From contig JAUQYT010000253.1 in assembly GCA_030587605.1 (NCBI GenBank), forward strand, positions 1-19,813: a stretch of DNA of 19,813 bases, read 5' to 3'. The notes under the pieces are model-generated. The model saw only the letters and a program-made list of their open reading frames with translations. It searched no databases and was not told the origin of the DNA. Origin of the DNA: Candidatus Njordarchaeum guaymasense. Lineage in GTDB: Archaea > Asgardarchaeota > Njordarchaeia > Njordarchaeales > Njordarchaeaceae. Within the stretch, counting starts at the first letter, position 1. The number at the start of each line of letters is the position of its first letter. Below, in pieces: positions 7,311 through 13,020 of the stretch. A program made the position numbers and the translations under genes.

Positions 7311-7801
7311 TAGACGATGGGTATAGTAGTCCATGAATGATGGATTATTCGTACTGTTTGAGAAGATAGCAATGCACCCTTATTGAAAAAGGTATCAGAA
7401 TAACCTTACTTCACAGTTGTACAAAGGGTTAAGCCTTCCCAGCATAGAGGTTGACAGCATAGAAAACATTGGGAGAGCCTGACCCAATCGGGATTAGAAG
7501 AGAAGTCCGTTCGACTATTAGAAGACCGTTTTCCACGTATGCCTTTGAGGAGGCTATCAAAGAAGTCCAAGGAGACATTACTCGCCCCTAACCTCTCTTC
7601 TCTTTGACTCATTCTCTTTAACTCTAAATTTGACAATCTTCCTCATTAAATCAAACGGAATCGGCTTGTCTAACCCCCCTATCCTCTAAATCTACATACG
7701 TTGGGATCGGGGCGAATCGCGAAAACCATTTCAATTTAGTTGATGTTGAAGCCTACTTAACTTCAAGTTCAGTTTAATGCCAACTAAATTTGATGAGAAG
7801 T
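7311..7801. other. Gene-poor stretch with possible frameshifted coding remnant
   Basis: No intact gene is convincing here. On the plus strand, one frame is open from 7387 to about 7476 and reads protein-like (LYKGLSLPSIEVDSIENIG). A shifted frame then continues from about 7469 to a TAA at 7591 and is also protein-like (TIRRPFSTYAFEEAIKEVQ). The two could be a gene broken by one frameshift, but I do not recognise the product. A 76-codon minus-strand frame (7406-7636, TTG start) covers the same DNA and looks less protein-like. From 7592 to 7801 I see only AT-rich sequence. Confidence 0.3.
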
Positions 7802-8122
7802 CTATTTTTCAGTGAGATCAGAGAGTTCCAGTGCACTACCCTTGATGCAGTAAGAATCCCATCGCATACTCATGGTTTTTGTGACTCCGCAATGTTCGCA
7901 GAGGCAATTCTTTTGCTGATGGATCAGGTTGCTTTTTCCTATGGTACAGAAGACAAGCTGGGTTTCTCCCGTTCCCAGATAGCTGGGGCATTTCCCGCAC
8001 ATACACATATAGGCTGCCTGCTCGGCGCTCTGTCTTCGGAGTTTAGGTTTCCATTCCGCTTTAGCCAGCACTCTAAATTTCTGTTCAAAGGTGGATGCTT
8101 TAAACCACTCCTCATCAGCCAT
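7802..8122 (-). CDS. Small cysteine-rich protein, probable DUF2769 family
   Basis: This 106-residue protein has a cysteine-rich centre: CMCGKCPSY near residues 41-49, then a Cys in LVFC, and later CLCEHCGV and a Cys in DSYCIKG. The arrangement, especially CGKCPSY...KNCLCE.C....M..RWD.YCIKG, matches what I recall of the DUF2769 family of mainly archaeal proteins of unknown function. The cysteines probably bind metal, which is inference. I start it at the ATG at 8122, which follows a GGTG-type SD by eight bases; an earlier ATG at 8170 would overlap the promoter. It stands alone between decayed DNA and the small membrane protein gene. Confidence 0.72.
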   Translation of the reverse strand: MADEEWFKASTFEQKFRVLAKAEWKPKLRRQSAEQAAYMCMCGKCPSYLGTGETQLVFCTIGKSNLIHQQKNCLCEHCGVTKTMSMRWDSYCIKGSALELSDLTEK

Positions 8123-8156
8123 TTTACACACCAAGAAAGTCTTGATTGGGTTCAAG

Positions 8157-8168
8157 AGTATATATTCC
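8157..8168 (-). promoter_or_regulatory. TATA-box promoter for the DUF2769-like gene
   Basis: On the minus strand this reads GGAATATATACT, a good archaeal TATA box. Initiation about 25 bases downstream would give a leader of about 15 bases that still contains the GGTG SD. Confidence 0.5.
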
Positions 8169-8238
8169 AACTGTGCGTGTAGTTAAAATAAATATCTACC
8201 GCATTTTAGGTTAGAATCTTACGGGTCGAGGCAGTTGA

Positions 8239-8504
8239 AACAACTTCATTCAGGGGCTTTACCCCATTCTTTTTGGTGACGCGGTATTGGATACACAAAC
8301 AGGCATCGCGATTTTATCAGTTGATCAGATTATCAGCTACCTTTCCAAGATTCTGACGCCATCTTTAGTGATAGTTGGAACTGATACGAATGGATTATTT
8401 ACTGCAGATCCAAAGCTAAACCCTCGTGCCACTCTAATTCCAGAGATCTCGTCGAAAAACCGACAAGATGTCCTCAAAGGACTAGGGGGAGCTCAACGTG
8501 TTGA
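8239..8504 (+). pseudogene. Remnant of a second isopentenyl phosphate kinase
   Basis: The frame reads GLYPILFGDAVLDTQTG, then ILSVDQIISYLSKI, then VGTDTNGLFTADPKLNPRA and LIPEIS. This is the ATP-binding C-terminal part of an amino-acid-kinase fold of the isopentenyl phosphate kinase type (usual forms: VPVLYGD, SGDQIVSYLA, GTDVDGLFTADPK). The frame is closed upstream by TGA at 8236-8238, so the whole N-terminal half, with the phosphate-binding lysine and histidine, is missing. The end breaks off after GLGGAQRV, where the family would continue with VTGGM. It lies on the plus strand just upstream of a mevalonate kinase remnant and in line with the isomerase gene. An intact but divergent copy is at 8903-9757 on the other strand. 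Confidence 0.8.
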
Positions 8505-8885
8505 GGCGAGATGGTTAGACGAGTGAAAAAGGAAAAGTATCCCAAAATCGTTGAGAGCATCTTGGAGCCGATCGGGGATCTCGCTGAAGAAGCACTAGCA
8601 AGCTTCATGAAAAAGGACCTTAAAGGACTTGGCGACGTGCTGAACATTAACCAAGGATTGCTATACTCACTTTGAGTATCCCATGAAGCCCTTGAACTAC
8701 TTGTCTACGCATCTTTGAGGGGAAGGGCATACGGAGCCAAGCTAGTCGGCGCTGGAGGAGGAGGTTGCATGGTTGCACTATGTTCGGGCGATAGTATTAG
8801 TAACGTCGCCACCGAGATCAAGAGAGTCGGAGGTACGGTGATCGTGACAAGCAAGACCAACGACGGCGTAAGAGTTGAGGAGTAA
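8505..8885 (+). pseudogene. Remnant of a classical mevalonate kinase with in-frame TGA
   Basis: One frame reads KYPKIVESILEPIGDLAEEA, then GDVLNINQGLLYSL, a TGA at 8673-8675, and then VSHEALELLVYAS followed by YGAKLVGAGGGGCMVALC, ending at TAA 8883-8885. This is the C-terminal half of a classical mevalonate kinase, including the NINHGLL-like helix and the GAGGGG motif. The family usually has Gly where the TGA stands (LGVS), so a GGA-to-TGA nonsense change is likely. The N-terminal half, with the ATP-binding and catalytic motifs, is absent. A TGA at 8502-8504 closes the frame upstream, at the junction with the kinase remnant before it. It cannot make an active enzyme. The intact mvk at 2663-3601 is a different sequence type. 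Confidence 0.86.
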
Positions 8886-8902
8886 ATCAGACTGATCTTT
8901 TG

Positions 8903-9757
8903 TCAAGGCACGATCAAGGTACCCACATGCTCGCCCCTCAGAGCTTTGGAAATATTCCCTTCTTTGAAGGCATTAATCACCATTGATGGGATGCCCAGCT
9001 TTGCAATAGACATTAGTTCTTTAAACTTCCGACTCATTCCTCCATCGACATCACGATATGAACTATCCTTGGGGGTGAACTTATCTTTCTCAGAAAGGGT
9101 TAATCTCCCCACGAAACGCGCATTGGGATTCTGCTTTGGGTCATCACTAAAAATACCTTGCACATCTGTTCCAGCAACCACCAAGTTCACGTCTCTTAAC
9201 TCTCTGGCACAGAGGTAGAGAATGGTATCACCCGAAAGAACAGCGGGGTCACCTTTTTGGTCAAACACCAGATCCCCAAAGAGGACAGGTATGTAGTGCT
9301 TGAGCAGTCTCCTAACTATTGTGCAATCAAACGATGCATCAACACCAACCCAAGGGCGATCTGCGTCTCGAGCTGTTACCGTAAACAAGGAGCGAGGAGG
9401 AATACTAACCGCTGGTATCCCTTCGCCAAGCATCTGATTCTGCAGAATAAGGTTCTCCAGTCCAACGGAGTACAAGGTCAAAGGCCATCCAACCAGCACT
9501 TGATCATTAGCATCAGACTTGAGGAATCTACTAACTGGGAAGTGCCCGAATACGCCAGCTCCATGCACCAAGATCAGGTACCCCAGATCGGGAAGGCATT
9601 CCTTTATCTCTGAAGATATTTTCTTAATCGCCTTGATGTTGATGAAGCTGGTGGCCTTATTCCATATCTCGTTTGGGTTGAGTGGAAAATTCCTAGCGCC
9701 CTTGTAGGTGACGACGCTGCCGCCCAGTTTCAGTAGAACGTTTCTTTTCTTCGTCAA
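8903..9757 (-). CDS. ipk: Isopentenyl phosphate kinase (amino acid kinase fold)
   Basis: This enzyme phosphorylates isopentenyl phosphate to isopentenyl diphosphate with ATP, downstream of the UbiD decarboxylase. From the TTG at 9757 it has 284 residues. It shows VLLKLGGSVVTYK at residues 7-19, LVHGAGVFGH ending at His72 (the family form is HGGGSFGH, and this histidine marks isopentenyl phosphate kinases), VLFGDLVFD, LSGDTILYL and AGTDVQGIFSDDPKQNPNA. The glycine loop is altered but the key lysines and histidine are present. The N-terminus is uncertain: GTG at 9769 or an upstream ATG at 9826 would add residues, the latter a hydrophobic stretch not seen in the family. It is antiparallel to its pathway partners, which is unusual. 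Another amino-acid-kinase substrate is possible but less likely given the neighbours. Confidence 0.82.
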   Translation of the reverse strand: MTKKRNVLLKLGGSVVTYKGARNFPLNPNEIWNKATSFINIKAIKKISSEIKECLPDLGYLILVHGAGVFGHFPVSRFLKSDANDQVLVGWPLTLYSVGLENLILQNQMLGEGIPAVSIPPRSLFTVTARDADRPWVGVDASFDCTIVRRLLKHYIPVLFGDLVFDQKGDPAVLSGDTILYLCARELRDVNLVVAGTDVQGIFSDDPKQNPNARFVGRLTLSEKDKFTPKDSSYRDVDGGMSRKFKELMSIAKLGIPSMVINAFKEGNISKALRGEHVGTLIVP

Positions 9758-9780
9758 GCTCCGAGGCACCAACCCCAATA

Positions 9781-9793
9781 TTAATAATAAAGC
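9781..9793 (-). promoter_or_regulatory. Possible TATA-box for the isopentenyl phosphate kinase gene
   Basis: The minus strand reads GCTTTATTATTAA. Initiation about 25 bases downstream would fall close to the GTG/TTG start candidates at 9769 and 9757. This supports a short or absent leader and argues against the ATG at 9826. Confidence 0.4.
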
Positions 9794-9930
9794 GAGTATT
9801 ACACTCTTCAAAAGATGATACGACAATATAATACTACTGCAAACTTTCGAACTAGGTAGGAAGAGGAAGGAGACTCATCTAGTCGGAGCTCTAGTATTCA
9901 TCTTGAGACTACGTTTTGAGGGGTGGGATA

Positions 9931-11112
9931 TTGGTAACCGATACGTCCGGTGGGAAGGAAGAAGAGAACGAAAAAATAGTTAAGCTGACTAGCAAGCGAA
10001 AGATTGACCACATACAAATATCACTGACCAAAGACGTTCAAGCGGCTCAGAAGAAAACAGGATTTGAAGAGGTTGAACTAATCCATAACGCCCTTCCCGA
10101 AATAGACATGAAGGATGTGGAGACTGCAACAGAATTATTTGGACGAAAGCTGAATGCCCCACTAATCATAGCGGGGATGACTGGTGGGCATCCCATAGCT
10201 AAGAGAATAAACATGGTATTGGCAAAGGTAGCCCAAGAAATGAGGATAGGAATGGGCGTCGGAAGCCAAAGAGTGGCCATCGAGGACCCTTCCCTAGCTG
10301 AAACTTTTTCAATCGTGAGGAAACTCGCTCCCGATACACTGATCATAGCAAACATAGGAGCACCTCAACTCGCCAAGGGATACGGACTTCGAGAAGCTAG
10401 AAAAGCTGTTGAAATGATAGAAGCTGACGCACTAGCAATCCATCTTAATCCACTCCAAGAAGCAGTTCAGCCAGAAGGGGAGACAAACACGAGAGGAGTT
10501 CTTGGCAAGATCAAGGATATTGTAGACAAACTCGACGTTCCCGTCATCGCAAAAGAAACTGGATGCGGGATGGCCTACGAAGAAGCTTGCAAGCTCGCTG
10601 ACATACACGTGGGAGGAGTGGATGTCGGAGGAGCTGGTGGAACCAGTTGGTCTGTCGTGGAAGCCTACAGAGAGCTGAACCAAGTGGAGAACAAAACCAC
10701 GGAGAGTCCCCTAGGCTTCACTTTCAGGGATTGGGGAATTCCAACAGCCGCAAGTATCGTTGAAACGTCGGCAACAAAGAAGCTGAAGATAATTGGAACG
10801 GGAGGAGTAAGAAGTGGAATCGACGTAGCGAAAGCTATTGCCCTAGGTGCGCATTCGGCAGGAATAGCACTACCTTTCCTCAAGCCTGCATACACAGGCG
10901 ACAACGAGAATCTCAAGAGTACTGTTATCAGAATAGTCAGAGAGCTGAGAACCGTAATGTACCTGACTGGCTCAACAGACTTGAAGACTCTGGGCAAAAC
11001 AAATCTCGTAGTAAGGGGACAGCTCGCGGAATGGCTCCGAATGAGAGGATTTGATCCAGGTAAATTTGCCAAGCGCAGAGGAGAGCTGCGCGGCAGACCT
11101 GGAACGCAGTAA
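9931..11112 (+). CDS. fni: Type 2 isopentenyl-diphosphate delta-isomerase
   Basis: This FMN- and NAD(P)H-dependent enzyme interconverts IPP and DMAPP and finishes the mevalonate pathway. TIM-barrel signatures are present in order: TSKRKIDHIQI, IIAGMTGGH, RIGMGVGSQRVAIED, IANIGAPQL, AIHLNPLQEAVQPEGE (the Gln/Glu residues that bind substrate and Mg in the family), VIAKETGCGM, GVDVGGAGGTSW and GTGGVRSGIDVAKAIALGA. I place the start at TTG 9931, behind GAGGGGTG; TTG 9916 lacks an SD. The product has 393 residues with an acidic N-terminal stretch slightly longer than usual. It lies immediately after the mvk/ipk remnants and on the same strand, which fits an older mvk-ipk-fni arrangement. Confidence 0.94.
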   Translation: MVTDTSGGKEEENEKIVKLTSKRKIDHIQISLTKDVQAAQKKTGFEEVELIHNALPEIDMKDVETATELFGRKLNAPLIIAGMTGGHPIAKRINMVLAKVAQEMRIGMGVGSQRVAIEDPSLAETFSIVRKLAPDTLIIANIGAPQLAKGYGLREARKAVEMIEADALAIHLNPLQEAVQPEGETNTRGVLGKIKDIVDKLDVPVIAKETGCGMAYEEACKLADIHVGGVDVGGAGGTSWSVVEAYRELNQVENKTTESPLGFTFRDWGIPTAASIVETSATKKLKIIGTGGVRSGIDVAKAIALGAHSAGIALPFLKPAYTGDNENLKSTVIRIVRELRTVMYLTGSTDLKTLGKTNLVVRGQLAEWLRMRGFDPGKFAKRRGELRGRPGTQ

Positions 11113-11156
11113 GAAGACTCCAGAGAAAAATGTTCACATTTGTTGGAAGCACAAGA

Positions 11157-11168
11157 CTTTTATACAAA
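11157..11168 (+). promoter_or_regulatory. TATA-box promoter for the eL8/L7Ae operon
   Basis: CTTTTATACAAA is a good archaeal TATA element about 80 bases before the chosen start. It separates the translation-gene block from the isomerase gene. Confidence 0.5.
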
Positions 11169-11222
11169 TCTGCTTTACCGAGATACTACCAGTTGCGTAA
11201 ATCCAAGATGATCCTCTATCTA

Positions 11223-11229
11223 GGGGTGA
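11223..11229 (+). promoter_or_regulatory. Shine-Dalgarno that fixes the TTG start of eL8
   Basis: GGGGTGA stands eight bases before the TTG at 11238. It supports that start over the longer upstream frame and over the GTG at 11226 that overlaps it. Confidence 0.65.
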
Positions 11230-11237
11230 GAAGTGTT

Positions 11238-11618
11238 TTGTCAAAGAAGTTCGAGGTGCCAAAAGAGCTTTCCGACAAGGCATACCAAGCCATCGAAGCA
11301 GCAAGGAAAAGTGGAAAAGTCAAGAAAGGAACGAACGAGTCTACGAAGGCAGTTGAGCGAGGCTTAGCAAAACTCGTCGTCATAGCCTCGGATGTAGACC
11401 CACCCGAGATCATAATGCCACTACCATACATCTGCGACGAGAAAAAAATCCCATTCCTATTTGTACCGAGCAAAGAGAAATTGGGAAAAGCTTGCGGAAT
11501 CGATGTACCAGCCTCGGCCGTGACAATCACTGAAGCTGGCGAAGCAGACAAACTCCTGAAAGAAATCACAAGCAAGCTCAAGGAAATGAGGGAAACTGGG
11601 AAAATAACAAAAGCGTGA
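11238..11618 (+). CDS. rpl7ae: Large ribosomal subunit protein eL8 (L7Ae)
   Basis: L7Ae binds RNA kink-turns. In archaea it serves in the ribosome, in C/D and H/ACA guide RNPs and in RNase P. The conserved segments are KGTNESTKAVERGLAKLVVIASDVDPPEII, seen here in two parts: KGTNESTKAVERG and LVVIASDVDPPEIIMPLP. These are followed by CDEKKIPFLFV and GKACGIDVPASAV. The start is TTG at 11238: GGGGTGA at 11223-11229 stands eight bases upstream, and the product then begins M-S-K-K-F-E-V-P like other archaeal family members. Upstream in-frame codons back to 11130 would run into the promoter. Length is 126 residues. It leads the group eL8-eS28-eL24. Confidence 0.95.
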   Translation: MSKKFEVPKELSDKAYQAIEAARKSGKVKKGTNESTKAVERGLAKLVVIASDVDPPEIIMPLPYICDEKKIPFLFVPSKEKLGKACGIDVPASAVTITEAGEADKLLKEITSKLKEMRETGKITKA

Positions 11619-11716
11619 GAGCTAAACAGACACCTTCAGCCGGGACTGGAAACGTATACGAAAAGATTGACCCAAGAATAGCACCCTATTCAACTATCGG
11701 CATTAGGATTCTATGA
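11615..11716 (+). CDS. Possible 33-residue ORF between eL8 and eS28
   Basis: A GTG overlaps the eL8 stop (GTGA at 11615-11618), and the frame runs to a TGA that overlaps an in-frame ATG of the eS28 gene (ATGA at 11713-11716). The 33-residue product reads protein-like, with GNVYEKIDPRIAPYSTIGIR in the second half. I do not recognise it and there is no clear SD, so it could only be translated by coupling to eL8. It may be a real small protein, a coupling device or chance. Confidence is low. Confidence 0.28.
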   Translation: MRAKQTPSAGTGNVYEKIDPRIAPYSTIGIRIL

Positions 11717-11736
11717 TAGAAGGTGAGCAAAGCAAC

Positions 11737-11964
11737 ATGTCAAGAGGTCTCACAATGGAAGACATGTCAATACCAGTCGAAGTAATACAAGTGGTCGGGA
11801 GAACTGGAGTAACAGGAGAAATAACCCAAGTCAAAGTAAGAGTGCTCGAAGGACGAGACAAAGGAAGAATACTCACCAGAAACGTTAAGGGCCCAGTCAG
11901 AGTCGGCGACACCCTCATACTTCGAGAAACAGAGAGAGAAGCAAGAAAACTGAGAACACCATGA
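11737..11964 (+). CDS. rps28e: Small ribosomal subunit protein eS28
   Basis: This 75-residue protein is eS28, a small-subunit protein shared by archaea and eukaryotes. It carries AEVIQVVGRTG-like VEVIQVVGRTGVTGE, the conserved VRVLEGRDKGRILTRNVKGP and the C-terminal LRETEREARKL. The ATG at 11737 follows GGTGA (11722-11726) by ten bases. An in-frame ATG at 11713 would add eight residues and has only a weak SD. The position between eL8 and eL24 is standard. Confidence 0.95.
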   Translation: MSRGLTMEDMSIPVEVIQVVGRTGVTGEITQVKVRVLEGRDKGRILTRNVKGPVRVGDTLILRETEREARKLRTP

Positions 11965-12009
11965 ACAGGGAGTCGAACCCAAGAAAGACCCTGAAGCTAG
12001 GTGGTTCAG

Positions 12010-12213
12010 ATGTTGAGGGAAATCAAGTGCTCATTCTGCGGATCGACCATCAAGTTCGGCACGGGTATAATGTACGTTAGAAACGACGGAGTCACCATGA
12101 ACTTCTGTTCGTCGAAATGCAGAAAAAACATGACTAAACTGGGAAGAGACCCCAGGAAACTAAAGTGGATCAGCCTGCGACAACCGAAGAAAAAGAAGAC
12201 CGCCAAGAAATGA
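12010..12213 (+). CDS. rpl24e: Large ribosomal subunit protein eL24
   Basis: eL24 is a small zinc-binding large-subunit protein. The four cysteines are present as CSFCG near the N-terminus and NFCSSKCRKN in the middle, with GTGIMYVRNDG between them and RDPRKLKW after. The tail is lysine-rich (PKKKKTAKK). The ATG at 12010 follows AGGTGG closely; the GTG at 12001 overlaps that SD. The product has 67 residues. In many archaea ndk and infB follow on the same strand, but here ndk is reversed and ends 13 bases away, so the two genes converge. Confidence 0.93.
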   Translation: MLREIKCSFCGSTIKFGTGIMYVRNDGVTMNFCSSKCRKNMTKLGRDPRKLKWISLRQPKKKKTAKK

Positions 12214-12226
12214 TTTCAGATTCTGA

Positions 12227-12910
12227 CTACTCCTTCTTCGTCCTATCCATCAGACAGGTTTCCAAGACTGCGTCCGAGAATCCCTTCAAGTATTTCCTGT
12301 CACCTTTCAGGACTTCCTCACTAAGAAGCTTGGAAATTTCACTCTTACCCGTCTTTTCGTTGATCCTGTCCTCTGCAATTCCTATGCAAACGGCGCGAAG
12401 CTCTCGAGTATGGTCTGAGGATTTCTTGGAATCATAGACCTTCATATAAGAGTCAATCTGTTTGGTGACCCACTCTGCAGGGCTTCTAGTGAGTTTTACT
12501 TCTCGTTCCCAGAGGCCGATTTCCTCTGATGCGGTTTGCTGGCTATCTGATGCGTGTGCAACGTTGATTCCTCCGTAGATCCCATACTTGCCTCTAAGAC
12601 TTGTAGGCTCCGCCTTGTGTGCAAATGTCGAACCAAGAATTTTCCTTATCTCTTGGATCACATCCTCACCTTCGACCCTCATCGCAACCACGGGGCCTGA
12701 GGTTATGAACTTAATAAGCCAACTATAGAAAGACTTCCCTTCGTGAACAGCGTAATGTTTCTGAGCAAGTTTCTTCGACACTAGCATCTCTCTGAAGGCT
12801 AAGACACTGAAACCTCTTGGCAGAAGAATCTTTAAAGCTTCAACGCCTGCAAACCTTCTGAGAACAGCGTCAGGTTTTAATACCAGTAAAGTCTCTTCAA
12901 TCACCTTCAT
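12227..12910 (-). CDS. ndk: Nucleoside diphosphate kinase with long C-terminal extension
   Basis: This enzyme transfers phosphate from ATP to other nucleoside diphosphates through a phosphohistidine. The kinase core runs to about residue 135: ETLLVLKPDAV at the N-terminus, FITSGPVVAMRVEGE in the middle, SLRGKYGIYGG, and NVAHASDS with the catalytic His (about residue 119). It closes at EEIGLW, where most family members end within some 15 residues. Here about 90 further residues follow, mixed in charge, containing RELRAVCIGIAEDRINEKTG, with no domain I recognise. The start is ATG 12910 with an overlapping AGGTG; GTG 12913 is an alternative. The gene points against its usual partners eL24 and infB, so a local inversion or replacement seems likely. 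Kinase activity is expected from the intact core. Confidence 0.88.
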   Translation of the reverse strand: MKVIEETLLVLKPDAVLRRFAGVEALKILLPRGFSVLAFREMLVSKKLAQKHYAVHEGKSFYSWLIKFITSGPVVAMRVEGEDVIQEIRKILGSTFAHKAEPTSLRGKYGIYGGINVAHASDSQQTASEEIGLWEREVKLTRSPAEWVTKQIDSYMKVYDSKKSSDHTRELRAVCIGIAEDRINEKTGKSEISKLLSEEVLKGDRKYLKGFSDAVLETCLMDRTKKE

Positions 12911-12980
12911 CACCTATACAACATAGTCACTCTACCAATCATTCCCAATCAGGATCTTGTGCTTACTTTGCCAATTCATG

Positions 12981-12989
12981 CTTTATACG
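12981..12989 (+). promoter_or_regulatory. Possible TATA-box promoter for infB
   Basis: CTTTATACG lies about 40 bases before the TTG start at 13021. Initiation about 25 bases downstream would give a very short leader, so the mRNA may be nearly leaderless. Confidence 0.4.
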
Positions 12990-13020
12990 GCTATCTATGT
13001 ACGTTGGGGGTTGACTTGAA

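Noticed and set aside
7500..7530. GTTCGA-containing stretch as a tRNA T-arm
   Set aside because: No acceptor, D or anticodon stem could be fitted around it.
7406..7636. 76-codon minus-strand frame
   Set aside because: Only a TTG start with a marginal SD, no recognisable domain, and it overlaps plus-strand frames that look at least as protein-like.
7790..8182. 130-codon plus-strand frame opposite the DUF2769-like gene
   Set aside because: It mirrors the minus-strand gene, which has the cysteine motifs, SD and TATA box; the plus-strand translation resembles nothing.
8673..8675. TGA within the mevalonate kinase remnant as recoded Gly or selenocysteine
   Set aside because: TGA ends rpoD, eL18, eL8, eS28 and other genes here, so it is a normal stop. 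The remnant also lacks its N-terminal half and could not be functional even if read through.
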